NCBI RefSeq assembly: GCF_037392515.1
Contig: NC_090282.1
Location: 33,097,054-33,161,053, forward strand
Length of the DNA: 64,000 nucleotides
Direction: 5' to 3'
From: Haliotis asinina
Lineage: Eukaryota; Mollusca; Gastropoda; Lepetellida; Haliotidae
Below the pieces are notes generated by a model. The model was not told the DNA's origin. It saw only the letters and a program-made list of their open reading frames with translations, and searched no databases. The position numbers and the translations under genes are program-made. Each line of letters opens with the position of its first letter. The first letter of the stretch is position 1. This document shows positions 11,701 through 26,700 of the stretch, in pieces.

Positions 11701-14700
11701 TAACAGAATCTATACTTTCCCAAATATGACAAATTATGTCAATAGTTTTTTAATTTTTTTTTTTTATGGATATCAACTCAGGTATTATGAGGAACACAAT
11801 GTTTCGGAGCATATCCTTACTGCTTCATCAGGTGAAATATGCTATGTGGCAGAGAGCATATATATTATCTCAAATAAAATTTATGAACTCGTACAAAATG
11901 TGTGTTCCCGGGGGTCTTGTACTTACATATCTTGCTGCAACTGTGAGTAGTGCTCCCGTAGCGAAACATAGGTAGTAGCCTGGATAGAAACCATGCCAGA
12001 AAGCACTGATGGAGAAGACGGCTAGAGTGTTGAACTTGGGCATCCTGTCATACACCACTCGTCTCAACCAGGTCATCGTTGTCTTATTCCAGCTGTCCAT
12101 GTTCAGCTTTAAACTATTACATGTCTGAAACAGCATCACATTTCAACATTCACCGAAACTTGAACTTTAACTATATTCATCAAGTAACACCAAACACAAC
12201 TGACTGATGCAATATATTCAACGCTTTAATGCTGTTTGTTGATGTCACCACACTCAGCAATGCTCACAGCATCCTTTAAATATGCAATCATTGGAAAGAC
12301 AAACCTGGGTTTGATATTATGAACACCTATCCATGGCATCTGGGTAGGTTGGCACCCTAACACCCTAGTCAACAAGTGGGACTCTTTTAATAACAAACAA
12401 TTCTGACCCAGAATAGTCACGTGATGAATCATATCAGTATGCACAGTAACAAATTTGAACGGACATAATTACATCATTTCCTATTACAAAGAGGAAAGAA
12501 AAAGACCTTCACTTTTAACCTGTATATATCACAGGTATTTACAAAAGGAAGAAAAGACCTTCAGTTCTAACTTGTATATATCACATTTATTAACAAGTCA
12601 TTAACAAGAGGAAAGAAAAAGACCCTCACTTCTAACTTGCATATTATTACAGTCATTAACAACAGGAAAGAAAAACACCTTCACTTCTTACTTGCATATT
12701 ATTACATTTATTAACAAGAGGAAAGAAAAAGACCCTCACTTCTAACTTGTATATATCACAGTTATTAACAAGGTCCCAGTTGGGCTGGCCTTTCTCATCG
12801 AAGCCTGTGAAGCCCAGCCCTGCTGCGTTATTTACAGTCTCTCCTGCAAAATAGAAATCATCCATAATGCAGCATGTCAAAATAAACAATCAACATGACA
12901 ATACATTTTATTCATTGGAAATATACAAACAACTGCATGAAGCATGGATACCATGACACTGGCAATTGATCTGTACTGCAATATTTTGTGTCACAGGTTT
13001 TTGTATTGTAATAGGTACTGAGATATATTGTAGTATGACAGTGAGAGTATATCCTATTCTGTACATATCAGGTAAAGTGAAAATGTCAAAGTCAGCATGG
13101 TCAACCACTGATGCAGGGAGAAAAGAATCCCTGTCATTCTGACATGTGTTGCCCTAAATTTGGCAGTGTATTGAGAATGTGAAGAAAAAATGGGATAATT
13201 GCTAATATTTTCATATTTTCAAACTTATTGAAAATCAGTGTTTGAGAAAATACTGAAGAATAGAGGACACAGGGATGAGAATGGAAATTTTCATTTACAG
13301 CTGAAAACTAGTCGGGGGTCCTGGGATTTTGGCATTTTACACACTAAATATGGCTTCTAAAATCAATATTAACACTGTATATATATTTAGACGTTTCAGA
13401 AAAATGACCCTGGGGATGTAAAAAAACGCGGATTTCCGCGGATCCGCGGAAATTTCTCATCCCTGAGGACATCTGCAAATAGGACTCCTCATTTGAAAGA
13501 GTAGGATTTGTCCAAACATGTTACCTTGTATCGTTTAATGGTTAACTTGATATTTGTATTCCTAATACAGGATATCTACATCCCCAAAACACAATTCTGT
13601 GATAACATGTATATACTTGTAACACTAGACAGTCCTACTGTATACACACATTTGAGTGTGTGAGAATTTCTGTTGTGGAATACTCCAGTGTCAAGTTTAT
13701 AGCTGCACCAACATCTGTTGATATCTGGCCTGTATTCCACATGACGCACATCAGGGTTTATTGTGCTGTTGCAAAGGGAGAGTCTTTAACAACATTTAAT
13801 ACAAAGTGCAACATCATGGGCATCACACATCAGTCTATGTTGCAATGACTGTGTGAATTTGGTTTCATGTTGCTTTAGCAATGTTCCAGCAATATTACAG
13901 TGAGGGACACTAATCACTCATTCTCAAAATTAGTGAACAATTACAAGCTGAAACTTTTGCCAAAATAATTCTCAAAATTAAGGGTTAAAAATGACATGTG
14001 CATCATCAGTAATGGTATCTCATGAAATGTTAAACACCAGCATCACAACATTTAGTATTATTGTAATATTTTTGATGAAAGATTACATATGACAAACTCA
14101 AAAATATTTAACGATACTGAAAATAAAAATAGAACGTTCCTGACTAGTGTGTCCATTAACAATAGGTAGTCACAGGATTAATATTTCGCAGCAATATAAA
14201 ATTCTTGTAAATTCATACATCCATGCTAAAAGAACTTGAGAGTAAACTGAGATCCATTTTCTATTACAGGTGAAGGTTTCAGTCCAAAATTCTTGAATTG
14301 TGTTAAAAAACCCCACCTACTTCATTACTTTCGGTGTTGTCGAATTGATCATTAACCTGATGAGCCTTCAATTTTTGCTGTATTTGAATCATTCAATGAG
14401 CATAGCCCCAAAATACAACAACCACTCACATATATCTTTGCTAAGCAAAACACTGTAACGTAAGTTATGTTATGAAAATAAAACATTTTGATTAAGTTAC
14501 GTCATACCAGCACATATTATGTGCAGTAAGTCTGCTCGAACCACGATTTACAGATCCTACTACGTTAGACATCCAACGTGAAAAAAGCTGTTATTTCTTT
14601 CATTTTTCATTATTCCCATATGTCCTACACTGAATTGTGCAAAAGTCTGCTTGATTATATATGAGGGTTATTTTCAGCTGCAGTTGAACCTCATCTGAAC

Positions 14701-17700
14701 AATATTAAACAGTTGGTCGGAAATGTACCAATATCACCAGTCAAAACCTAATTCAATAACACTATCAACAAGCATGGAGGCTGATGTGCCTTGTAAGGAC
14801 AAGCAAAATGGATTGGTGCTAATTTACCTCTAAAATTCCAATTAGAGATTCATGATTTCAGAATTCATGTTACCAACAGCTACAATTTAAGATTACAAAA
14901 ATTTTAGAAGAATTACAAGATAGTCTCACCTAGTTTCCAGGCAAAGTAATATTTACACCTGGCAAACGTCATTGACACTAACAAGTATATGTGTCTGCCC
15001 AGGAAAGACATCTCGTAAAATGCGGCACCTGGAACAAAGGTAAAACATGTGTCAAATACACCAAAGCTAGAGAGTAGTTTAATGTTGGCCAGTTCTTGAT
15101 ACTGTCATTGGAAAAGAAGATGTTTAGAACTTGAAGTTCTTCAACAATGACAATTCATGCCACTGTGATATGATTTGATCAAATTAAGCCAAAATTATAG
15201 AAGGAGAAAGTTCTTTTCCTAAAAATTTTAGAGGTTGGAGGTGACATAATTGAATGCATACAATGTAATGGCATTTCTCACAAAAGTGACACTTGACATA
15301 ACAAAATCAATGAAGCATTATTGGTTTACAGGTTTTGACTGGATAACCTGCAAAACATGCAGGCAGGAAACAGGTAAACCAGCTGTCGAAAAAGTGTGAG
15401 CACTCATCCCCCAAAGGATGCAAGGAGACGACAATGATAATGAGTAACAGACCAGTGATCACACAGATGCAAATCTTCCGAAACGGACACAAGTCTTTTG
15501 CCACCTGTGGTAAATGTGTGGCACTGGTGTTTGTTCATCTTTGAAGTTTCATAGCTTGAAGAAAGGAATATCTGCATCAACTTGAAAAGGTGAAGGAAAA
15601 TGAATCTAGTAGATGTAAAGTTGATACAGACCTCTTGTACAATTGTTATCTTTCATGGTTAATGACATCTAAAACTACTACATGACCTGTATTTTATCTA
15701 TTCTATTGTAACATATTTATATAGCGCACATATTTATGCAACGATTACATGCTGAAAGTGCTGCGTTTCCCCTCAATCACTGGATGTCAAACTTCACATC
15801 TTATTAGCCATGAAAACTCCCCGGGAGCACTTTGTCAAAGTTTACCATGTTTACTGCACGTGCTGTACCCACAACTAGGTGTTTGCATGAATTCATGTGG
15901 CCATCATCTGGTCATTTACCAATGGTGGTTTTATTTAAGTGCACAGGGTTGTGTACTGTGCCCTGAGGGTTATGACAAGACTGAAAGAGTCTGCACACAA
16001 AACTGACTCCAACGTTTTTCACACCTGATCACACTTGGGCTTCATCCCAACACCTCAAACTTGCTGGATCACTAGACAGCTTGTTCACCCAGTCTAAGTA
16101 AACGTAACCCCTGTTATTCGTTACACTCCTACACTGGGTCTAAGGTTGCGTCAGGTAGCCTTTGAGCGACCTATGACCGTCCAATAAAATGTGAGACAGC
16201 TAAACAGATTTAACCAGAAAACAGCTCCTGTTTAGGGTTTGGTGGGACTTACAAAATACACTGGTCACTGACAATGATTTCTCTACAAACGAAAATTCAC
16301 ATATATCACTGATATTTGACCTGCAGTATATACGCATTTTGGTTTCTGTTGACATGATTATTGCCAAAAATGCTCTTTTCAGCGACTGTTTATTCACTGT
16401 TGTGGCATGCTCCATGTGCATTGCCCGGAGGCGATTGTAGCAAAAATAGCATTTGGAATCGTTTGGGTGCACACCTTTGCCTGGGTAAAAGTTCAAAAGG
16501 TATGTGTGAATGTCTACTTTCATGATTTGGTAAGCTTTGCTCTGATTGGTCAATCTCAAAGGTTATCTGACACAACCTCCTACTAGGTTTTGTTAGACCC
16601 AGTGTAGGAGTGCAAGGAATAACACTGGGCTAAGTTTACTTAGATTGCATGCTCACTATGGCCCCAATGTAACTGCTACATTTTAAAAATTATGTTTCCA
16701 GTGATATTTTGTGATAGTTTTTAGTTAAATATACCATAACTCTTAACTGTTTTGTGTCTTGAAATTATCGCAAGTAGCTAATGTTAAGCTTATCTACAAA
16801 GCTTTGTGACACCATGTCCTTAAAATTACAATTGATCAAAGCAAGTTCTGCATTTGTTACTTCTTATAAGTAGGAAGCGTGATAAAAAGGTGGAAAGAGT
16901 TGAATAGAGATGCAAGTGCTGTTTCAATTTAGTAACATTAGTTTGCAAATGGGACAAAGAAGAAATAAATGAATCCTTACAGAATTGTTTGTTGTTTGTC
17001 TGGAAAAAACTGCGTCATGCATCCTTTCCTCCTCACAAACCTTTGCAGATTTACAAAATTCTGATAAAAAATTTCCATCCATTATGACACTACCACACAA
17101 GAACACGAGACAAAGACCTAAATCCTCAGAATAGGGGAGTATATGTTTGCAATGCCTTTGCATGGATATCAAATCACAGACTTAAATGTGACCAACAATC
17201 ACAGTATAATGTTCACCAACGGGCTATCTCATCATACAAATCATCTCCTATATTTACGTTTTTTACAACAGCTTCCTTTGCTGTTTAATGACACAAAGCC
17301 TTTGCCTTGAAATAATCAAGTTTGGAATCAAAAAGCAAATGACTGAAATTATTAGCAAAGATCCATGACATCGAGTCATGCTGATACACCTTCAACCATG
17401 TCACCAAGCCTGACCACCTCATCTACTGATTCATCTCGTAAGACAAGCAATAGTCACTAAGGGAAAATCCATCTCATAATCCCCCGGCGTAAAGCAGCTT
17501 TCACATGACAAACTGAAGTTTGACAACACATGTTGTTGAAATTTTAAAAGTTGTCAAACTCTTGTATCATGTGAGTGTCATGTCCCTATCAGTATGGTCA
17601 CATGACAATTTCATTGACTGCTATTGGTCGTTTCTGAAAAAGCATGAGTTTGACAACAATTAAGATGTCAAACTTGAGTGTGAGAACACCAAAAGTTTGA

Positions 17701-20700
17701 AAGAAAGTTGGTGAGAATAGAGACTGATGCCATTTCTCAACAACAGTTTGACAACTCTGAAATTTGTGTTGATGACGAGTTGTTGGAATGTTCACACTCT
17801 CAAACTCAAGTTTGACAACATGTGTTGTCGTGTGAAGGCCACTCAAAGACAACACTGACTAAGATTTACACATGTAGCTCTTCAACGAAAGAATACAAAT
17901 ACTTACTTGTGAGGCCATTAATATTGTAGAGATGTGGTGTGACAAAGACCATGAGAAACCCAATAAAAGCTGTTATACAGAACTTTTCCAGTACAACTTT
18001 CTGTAAAATGAAAACAGAATATAATACACTATGAAAAAGAGTAGTTATTTGTTAGTTATTAAAAATATTAAAAGCAGAAAAGAATAATACCACTACATCA
18101 ACTGCATTGACAATAAACATGAAACAACTAGAATACACATTTATAAAATATGTGTTGTGAAACAGTTGTTTAAACCATATACACACATATATTTATCTAG
18201 ACCCACTTAGTACCCTTATCCTGACACAACACACACCTACTTCATATACTGAGTCAAAAAAGAAACTTCATAAAACGTAGTTTCTAAAAATAATGCATAA
18301 TTGTTCTTTGATGACACATATATGTTTCCAAAATGGGATCCCTATCTTTCGACTGTAGAAAAACATTAGCAAAACCCACTCAAACTCATCCATTCGATGT
18401 GCAAGTGACGTTAGTGTCAAATCATGTTTTGCACGTGCAGTTGATCACATGATCTTCGCATTGAGGTTTTCATAATTTGCATGTGTTTGCAATTGGCCCC
18501 AAGAATTGAAATAACACTTTTCAACCACAGCTCTAACGGTATTTTAAATGCCACGATTGTCAAATGTGCAACGTGACGATGCTGTTGGCATGTTGCAAGC
18601 GGGAAGATCAGTTATTGACGTTGCAAGAGCAATGGGATGCAGCCGCCGTACTGTGTGTGACTTGCGAGGTCATTTACAACAGATTGGCACCACTTCTGAT
18701 TGCCCAAGGTCGGGTCGTCCATGTGTGGCGTCATGAGCAGAAGACCATCAAATCGTCCGACATCACCTATGTGACAGATTTCTGCTGGCTACACAAACCA
18801 GAGCTGAGATGTTTCAAGGTCAACTGTCCTAACAGACCATTTGAAATCAGTTGCGGACTGCCAATCTCCATTCTTGATGTCCATATTGTGGGCCAATACT
18901 GACGCCGTTTCATCAACGCCAACGTCTGCTGTGGGCCCAGCGTCATCTCCGATGGACCCAGAGAGACTGGAATTGAGTCGTCTTTAGTGATGAATCCAGT
19001 TTTACTCTCAGATTCGCTGACGGCAGACATAGAGTCTGGAGACGACGTCGTGGACAGTATGCCAAATGTTGTGTACAGGAAGTCGACAGATTCGCGGGCG
19101 GAAGTTGCATGGTGTGGGGTGCTTTCTGCACGAACAACTGTTTCCGACTTCTGGTCATCTATGGAAACCTGCTTCTGGTTACCGCAATCAGGTGCTCACC
19201 CCTGAACTTGTTGCTTTCATGGTGGCTCATGGCCCAGGTCTACAGTTCCAGCATAATAACACTCGGCCCCATACCGCGATGTTGAGACAAAATTTCCTTC
19301 AAAACGCTGGAATCAACGTGTAGCGCTGTAGCCAAATGGAACTGATTGTGGCACTGCCAGTGTACTGAGTACATCACATAGTTCTCAGCAATAAAATAAT
19401 AATTTAACCATCTTACCATCTCTTGTTCTTTTATAAAGCCCTGAAGAAAGAATGTTAAGTTTCTTTTTTGACTCAGTATATTTCATCTCCGTTACAGCAA
19501 AGGGAAATCAGAATGTGCCTTTTCTACAAGACACAAATTACCAGTAATTTTTAAACAAAAACTGTAAACTGTAGATGTACATAGAATGATTGCATTGTAT
19601 CACTTCAGGTGCATCTTACATCTGTCTGGAAGATGTCCTCTGTTTCCTCTGGCACTTTGTCAGACTTTCCCTACAACATGAACATGGTCAATATGTATCA
19701 CAGAGTTAATAAATTAAATGTAACATTTCTTAAACAATTCATCATGGTCATTTGTGTGTATAATCAACACTATGACATCAAGCACATGTTGGTGTACAAT
19801 CAACACTATGACAAGAAAACTTTAGATTACCAGGTCAACTTGGATGATTCATCATGTACTAAATGTTTCAACGTTCAACCTACATTGACAGAGGATGGCT
19901 TCGTGGGCTCAGTAAAGTTCCGTCCATCAATGAAGGCGATGTAGTCAGAATAGAAGGCCATGGGACCGCACATGATGCCATGGAAGGAGAAGAGGTAGCT
20001 GTAGAAGGACAACAGGCCTGGCATACTCCTGGCAAATAAAGAGGTATTACCATGGTTACAGAGGACAGAGTTCAGACAACAATATTATGATGATATCACT
20101 ACAAAGTATGCAGAGCACTCATTATTAGAAAATCATTCAGTGGCATCAGAATCTGTTGTTGCAGAGTTTCTAAGACAAGTATGCCAAAGGATACACTTTG
20201 ACACAGGTCTAGTTTCAAAAGTGATTATCTTTATTACATGGAGACACTTACAGAGTTTCTTCTAAAAGTGGTAGGCTTTTAAATAAGTCATGCTTATTTA
20301 TGATGCCTTGAGTTCAGCCAGTTTACATTTTAATCATGATTATACATCAACATCTATGATGTTTGTTCTTCAGTGTAGCATCCAATCACTTGATTGTTCA
20401 CCTTGTCTTGGAAACAGGATACTAGGAAATGCATCAATACACCTAACTGCCTAATTCTCTTTGGGTGCAGAATACTAGGTGATGCATCAATACACCTGAC
20501 TGCCTAATTCTCTAACTTATACAAGATACTAGGCGATGCATCAACACACCTGACTACCTAATTATCTTAGGATGTAGGATACTAAGTAGGGCATCAACAC
20601 ACCTGATTACCTAATTATCTTAGGATGCGGGATATTAGGTGGGGGATCAACACACCTGATTGCCTAATTCTCTTAGGATGCAGGATACTAGGTGATGCAT

Positions 20701-23700
20701 CAACATACCTGACTGCCTAATTCTCTAACTTATACAAGATACTAGGCGATGCATCAACACACCTGACTACCTAATTATCTTAGGATGTAGGATACTAAGT
20801 AGGGCATCAACACACCTGATTACCTAATTATCTTAGGATGCGGGATATTAGGTGGGGGATCAACACACCTGATTGCCTAATTCTCTTAGGATGCAGGATA
20901 CTAGGTGATGCATCAACATACCTGACTGCCTAATTCTCTAACTTATACAGGATGCAAGGTGATGGATCAACACACCTGACTACCTAATTATCTTAGGATG
21001 CCGGATATTAGGTGGGGAATCAACACACCTGACTGCCTAATTCTCTTAGGATGCAGGATACTAGGTGATGCATCAACACACCTGACTGTCTAATTCTCTT
21101 AGGATGCAGGATACTAGGTGGGGCATCAACTCACCTGACCGCCTGACTCTTCTGGTCTGCAGAGAGCTCTTCCTCAGACTTCACTGTTCCATCATGGAGG
21201 GAGAATGCCAGACTTGTCAACTTCTGTACCATGATCATCATTGGCCTGTAGTAAGGTATGCAGCAGCAATGTTAAGTTGCTATGTTTAATCTCTTGCCGA
21301 CAAGGCTGATGTGGTAACATACAGTTTTACTGGAGGAGTTAAACATGGCACATGGAGAATGGAAACAGTAGGCGGGGTTTAGAAATCATGATATCAATGT
21401 TGCAAGTCATGTCATCTTGGAGTGAGAGAGTTTAACGCCCAATTTTAGCCATATTACATCAATATCCCAGAGGACACCAGAAATGGGCTTCACACCCGTT
21501 TGCTAATCAAACCTGGGTCTTCAGTGAGATGAGTGAATGCTTTAACCCCTTTGGCTACCCCATCCCCCACTGACATCTTGGAAATATATTTTAGAACTAT
21601 AACAACCTAAAAAGTCAATCAAATGACTGAAAAGAAAAATCACTAAGGAACAGTATCAATGGCCTATGATCTATGGCCATTCATCGATAGAGAGATGTGT
21701 GACTGACTGACCCTGTGATGTCGAGTGTGTATCCGCCATAGTCGTAGATCTGCCTGAAGATGTGTGTGATGGAGAGGTAGAGCATAGCAAAGCCAAACAC
21801 TGCCTTGTGCATCCACTCCCGACTGCCCATCAACATAATCAAGTAGCACACCAGTGACAGGAAGAATAAGTGCCATATTTGACTGAAATTAACAAGGACA
21901 TTAACAACGGTTATAGGAGAAGAGTACCACATTGGAACACTTCAAAATCCATGATAGTTAGATTTAGAAATTCTTGCATAAGTATCCATGGTAACAATAT
22001 CACTGGACTTTCTTCACACATCCAACATGTTGAAAACAATCAGACCCTATCCAACTGTGGTATATATCCATAACGCAAGTATCTTCTGTGCTTACTATAC
22101 GGGTCTGTTTTTCCTATTTGCCAGGCTTCAGTATCACTTAACATGTCAAAGTTATATGTTTACCAAAGTTTCAAAGAATAGCTGTGTCGTGCACACATAA
22201 ATGAGAGTATAAATTATTTAAAGAGCAGTACTCAGTCCATTTGAATACAAAAGGCTGTAAGCTTAAATTAACAATAAAGAAGTTGTCTATCCATAGAAAA
22301 AGTTTACGATACTAATAAACAGCAAGTGAGTAAGTTTGATTTTACGTCGCTTTTAGCAATATTCCAGCAATATCACGGCAGTGAACATCAGAAATGGGCT
22401 TCACACACTGTACCCATGTGGGGAATCGAACCCAGGTTTTTGGAGTGACAAACAAACATTTTAACCACTAGGCTACCCCACCGCCCTACTAATAAAGAAG
22501 TTGAACATCCACAGATCTTCTCCCGATGTTCCTCACACCAATTTCTAAATGCCACTCAAAGTGTCAGTGAGTTTAGTTCTACACCCCACTCAGCAATATT
22601 CCAGCAATGTGGCAGTAGTTTATAAATAATCATGTCTGGACCATACAATTCAGTGATCAATAGCATGAACATCAATCTACACAACTGGGATACAGCGACA
22701 TGTCAACCAAGTCAGTGAGTATGGCCACTCGATCCCATCAGTTGCCTCTTATGACATGCATGGGTTACTGAAGACCAGTTCTTGCACGACTCCAAAGTCA
22801 AAGAAGCTAAAGAGCATTATGAATACCACAATAACAGTCATGACAATAATGCCAGGAATGTATAGCAGTTTTACTTTTTTATGTCCCAGTTGTCCTTGTC
22901 CGCGTACACTGTCAGTGTCAGAATGTGCAGTAGGTTTAATATGCAGATAAAACAATTGGATATGTAAAGAACTAAAGAGTTAATCTTTCAACATGTTTAA
23001 CAGGAGTTCATGTACACATGTCTTTTCTTCTATGGTACTTACTATCCAAAGCAGAAGAATGTCAGAGTAAATCCAACAACAATTTCTATGGTATGCCGAA
23101 TAGTTGCACTGGTCGTCTTAGGGCCATATAATTTCCTGAAGGGGATAGCCAACCCAAGTCCAATCAGCTGACACAGCAGAAAGTTGATCTACAAGTAAAA
23201 GGTGTTGTTTGGTCAATAAGAACACAAAACATGATGAAACACTGAACAAACTCATAACCATGATGGTTGTATGAGTTAGTGAGAGAGTAAGTTAAGTGTG
23301 AGTTAGTGAGTTATCAATCTGGTAATGAGAATTAGAAATGTATATTCTATTTCCTAGTTCACATTTACAAAACTGATAAGAAACTGCCACTAACATTGTC
23401 TACCTACTCATAAGTGAGCGAGGGAGTTTAGTTTTACACCGCACCTAGCAATGATCTAACTGCATGAGGGTGATGTGTAACTAATTGAGTCTGGATCTGA
23501 CAATCCAGTGATCAGCAGCATGAGCATCGATCACCACAATTGGAACATGATCCATTCATAAGCTAGTATTCCACAAAGAATGGTTGCTTCCTGAATTCTA
23601 CTGGTCTAATGACCATCAGAATTTCCTATAAACTTTTGAAAATTAAATACGCAATGATGATCATAAAAAGCTCGTGAAGTATGCCTACCAGAACAAGCTT

Positions 23701-26700
23701 TTCAGCAGGAATCAGTATGTTAATTATATTCATAAAGTTTAACGAAAAATATCTGAAAGTCTGTTGCACAGTGGTAAAGAAAAAACAAGCCCCGAGGTCC
23801 CCAGATCTAAATTGTGAGTGAGTGAGTTTAGTTTTATGCTGCACTCAGCAATATTCCAGATTTAAGGCGGTGGTCTATAAATAATTGACCTGGACCAGAC
23901 AATCCAATGATCAACGATATGAGCATCGATCTGCACAATTGGGAACCGATGATACATGTCAACCAAGTCTGTGAGTCTGAGCACCCGATCCCGTTAGTCG
24001 CCTCTTATGACAAGCATAGTCACCTTTTATGGCAAGCATGGATTCTAGCCTGAGACCTTCACGGGTCCAGATCTAAATATGTAGGACCAATCAAAGACAC
24101 AAAGACTTGCCTGAATTTTGGACACTACATCAGTACTGTTTCCCCAATGTTGATAATTATTGTTCCAAATGAAAAAAAAAATCAATGAGCACATTCACAT
24201 ATCAACATGATCACAAGAGTTCAAATGGATATTTACATACACATAACCACAGTCAATAGTATGTTTTAAAATTGTAGTCACAACGTCCATTGTTGATTCC
24301 AGGTGTTATTATTATCATAGATTCCGATGTTTCTACTAGAAGTTATTGTCAGGCACAAGATTACTGATGCAAAATGAAACTGTAGCACGCTAATGGCCTC
24401 CAACAGTTTCCCACATACAAGCCCCCCAACAATACACGCCCCAACACACTCAGTATTGATCCTGAACCACTTTAAATTTCAGTTATAGAGCACCTGTTGC
24501 AATCAACATTATTATCAGCCCAGAACATGCAGTGTGTTGATATTTTGAATTTATCATGATGCCAGGGGCATGATATTGTGGGGCCATGGGCCTTATCTTA
24601 GTTTAAGGGAAACATCAACCTTGAAAAGTTGGAAATATAGATCGGTTGTTTCTACACAGAATACAAATTTGCTTATTATGGACTATAACCATTACAGACG
24701 CTGCTTGTGACCAGCAACATTCTCCTTGTGCTGTACAAAGCGACACTTATCGGAGGACTGAATAAAGGGTACACAATAAGTTGTATGGCCAAACTGACAT
24801 GTTTATTGTTGCTTGATGCCTACTTCAATGTGAAGCTAGGAGTGAATATCATGTATTATGGATAGCAAAAAGTACACAGTATTGGCTAAAAGACTCCCAG
24901 TAAATAAACTGTTGACATCAAACTTAGTCAGTAACATGTGATATCTGAGATAAATCATCAGTAGATATGATGATTTACAACATAGATTCAATTTTCAGCT
25001 AGGCATAGTCCCATACACACACACAGAGGAACAATACCACATACGCATCTACAGATGTACAAAGACATGTGTTTGAAATAGTAATAATTTCAGGTGTTTC
25101 ATTCCGGTGCTCTGTGTCAGTGGTCATCAGAGATAGCAAACATGTCTATGTTCATGATACCTACCATTCTTTAAATAATTCTATTTAATTGCACCATAAT
25201 GAAAAATCAGTTTAGATATCATTTGCCTAAGGTTTAAACAAAGTATGTTGTTCTTACTTAAGGTGTGACTGGGTGTATTCTCATCTGCTTAGTAAACTTA
25301 TGTACATATACACTTTGACAGTGAGCAAGATAACAGTGGTAAATCAATCAATGTGTTATCAGTCAATCCTCAGACTGAAAACTTTGTCTTTCAACTGGCC
25401 ACTCCTCTCTGCTCAACCCATGTGCATGCCACAACATGTAACACATTAGCCATGAGAACCTAGTGATACATTGAATAATTACCAGGCAAGATAAATGCCA
25501 AATGTAATCCACTGGTTGTTATAAATATCCTTTACATCCTCCACGGCAGGCAAGGGTTAACTTTGTTGAGGCATTTTGATAGTTAAAGTAATCTTTGTGT
25601 TGTCACCTTTAATTCCTACTGCAAATAAAGTCATTAAATGAGGTGATAAAAATGTTGTGTTGAGTACATTAAATGAACTTCAAGGTTGAAAAAATAATAC
25701 TGAAGAGCATAATTGTACCATATACAATTACAGCTATGGACAGATTTGCAAGGTGAAACAGTTTTGTCGGCATAATTTGATCAAATATGAGAATTCAAGA
25801 AATTTCCTTGGTCTTCAACAAGACATCCTAAAACCCAGTTTGTTGGGTGGCTGAAGCTAACTGATTATCATGATTATGTTTACTAGCTAAAACAGCACTC
25901 CTGAATGTCTAGCAGTTAGCCTTTGATTCCCTGAAAGTTTGATAAGATTGACAAAAGAATAAAAAATGATGTCAATCAAACCATATTGTCACCATAACTG
26001 GATTGTGGTGATGTTCAATGACATTTTGATTAGTTCATGATATGAAATTTTTTTGCGAGAAATATTTTGCGCTACTTGGGAAGTTGATACATAGCATAAA
26101 GACAGTGTCATGGCCAAACTTCAGAAATGATGCTATTATCATGATTATGATGACTAGTCCATAAGTAATTGATATAATTACACACTGAATGAATAATCAT
26201 GATAACTGAAGATACATGTTCATATACCCTTGCTAATCATGATATGGGGATATTATCTAATCACAGCTTCTACCTGTGGTTTATTGGACAATGAATCCTG
26301 TGTCTTTCATGCATAGTAGTTGAAAATGAATGCAAAAGAATTACAGATGCATGGGTCCAGAAAATTTGCATTCATGTTCAGGAATATTCACAGTAAGATA
26401 GCAGAAAATGTAGCAATATTTAACAAGTTGAGCTTACATTAAGTTACAAGAGAAAAGCAGAACTTTAATAGATACTTGTTTCAGATACTGCTGGGGACAT
26501 TGACTGAAAATACCTACCTGATGAAAGCCAGTACAAGGATATGGCTAAGTGAAAGAAGAATCTCTTTCATGCATCACAAAAGAATGTTTCACTCAATCAA
26601 ATGCTCTGTCTGAACAGGTGTTGTGACAATAACTGTCAGAACAAGCTACAATCACATTCATGACAAATTACAGATGAAAGAATGCATAGAATATATTGTG

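Noticed and set aside
15749..16006. 85-codon plus-strand ORF with several Cys
   Set aside because: Antisense to an MBOAT intron, no recognised domain or splice support.
20400..21134. CRISPR-like regularly spaced repeats
   Set aside because: The whole unit is repeated, with no unique spacers, and it lies in a eukaryotic intron; it is a minisatellite.
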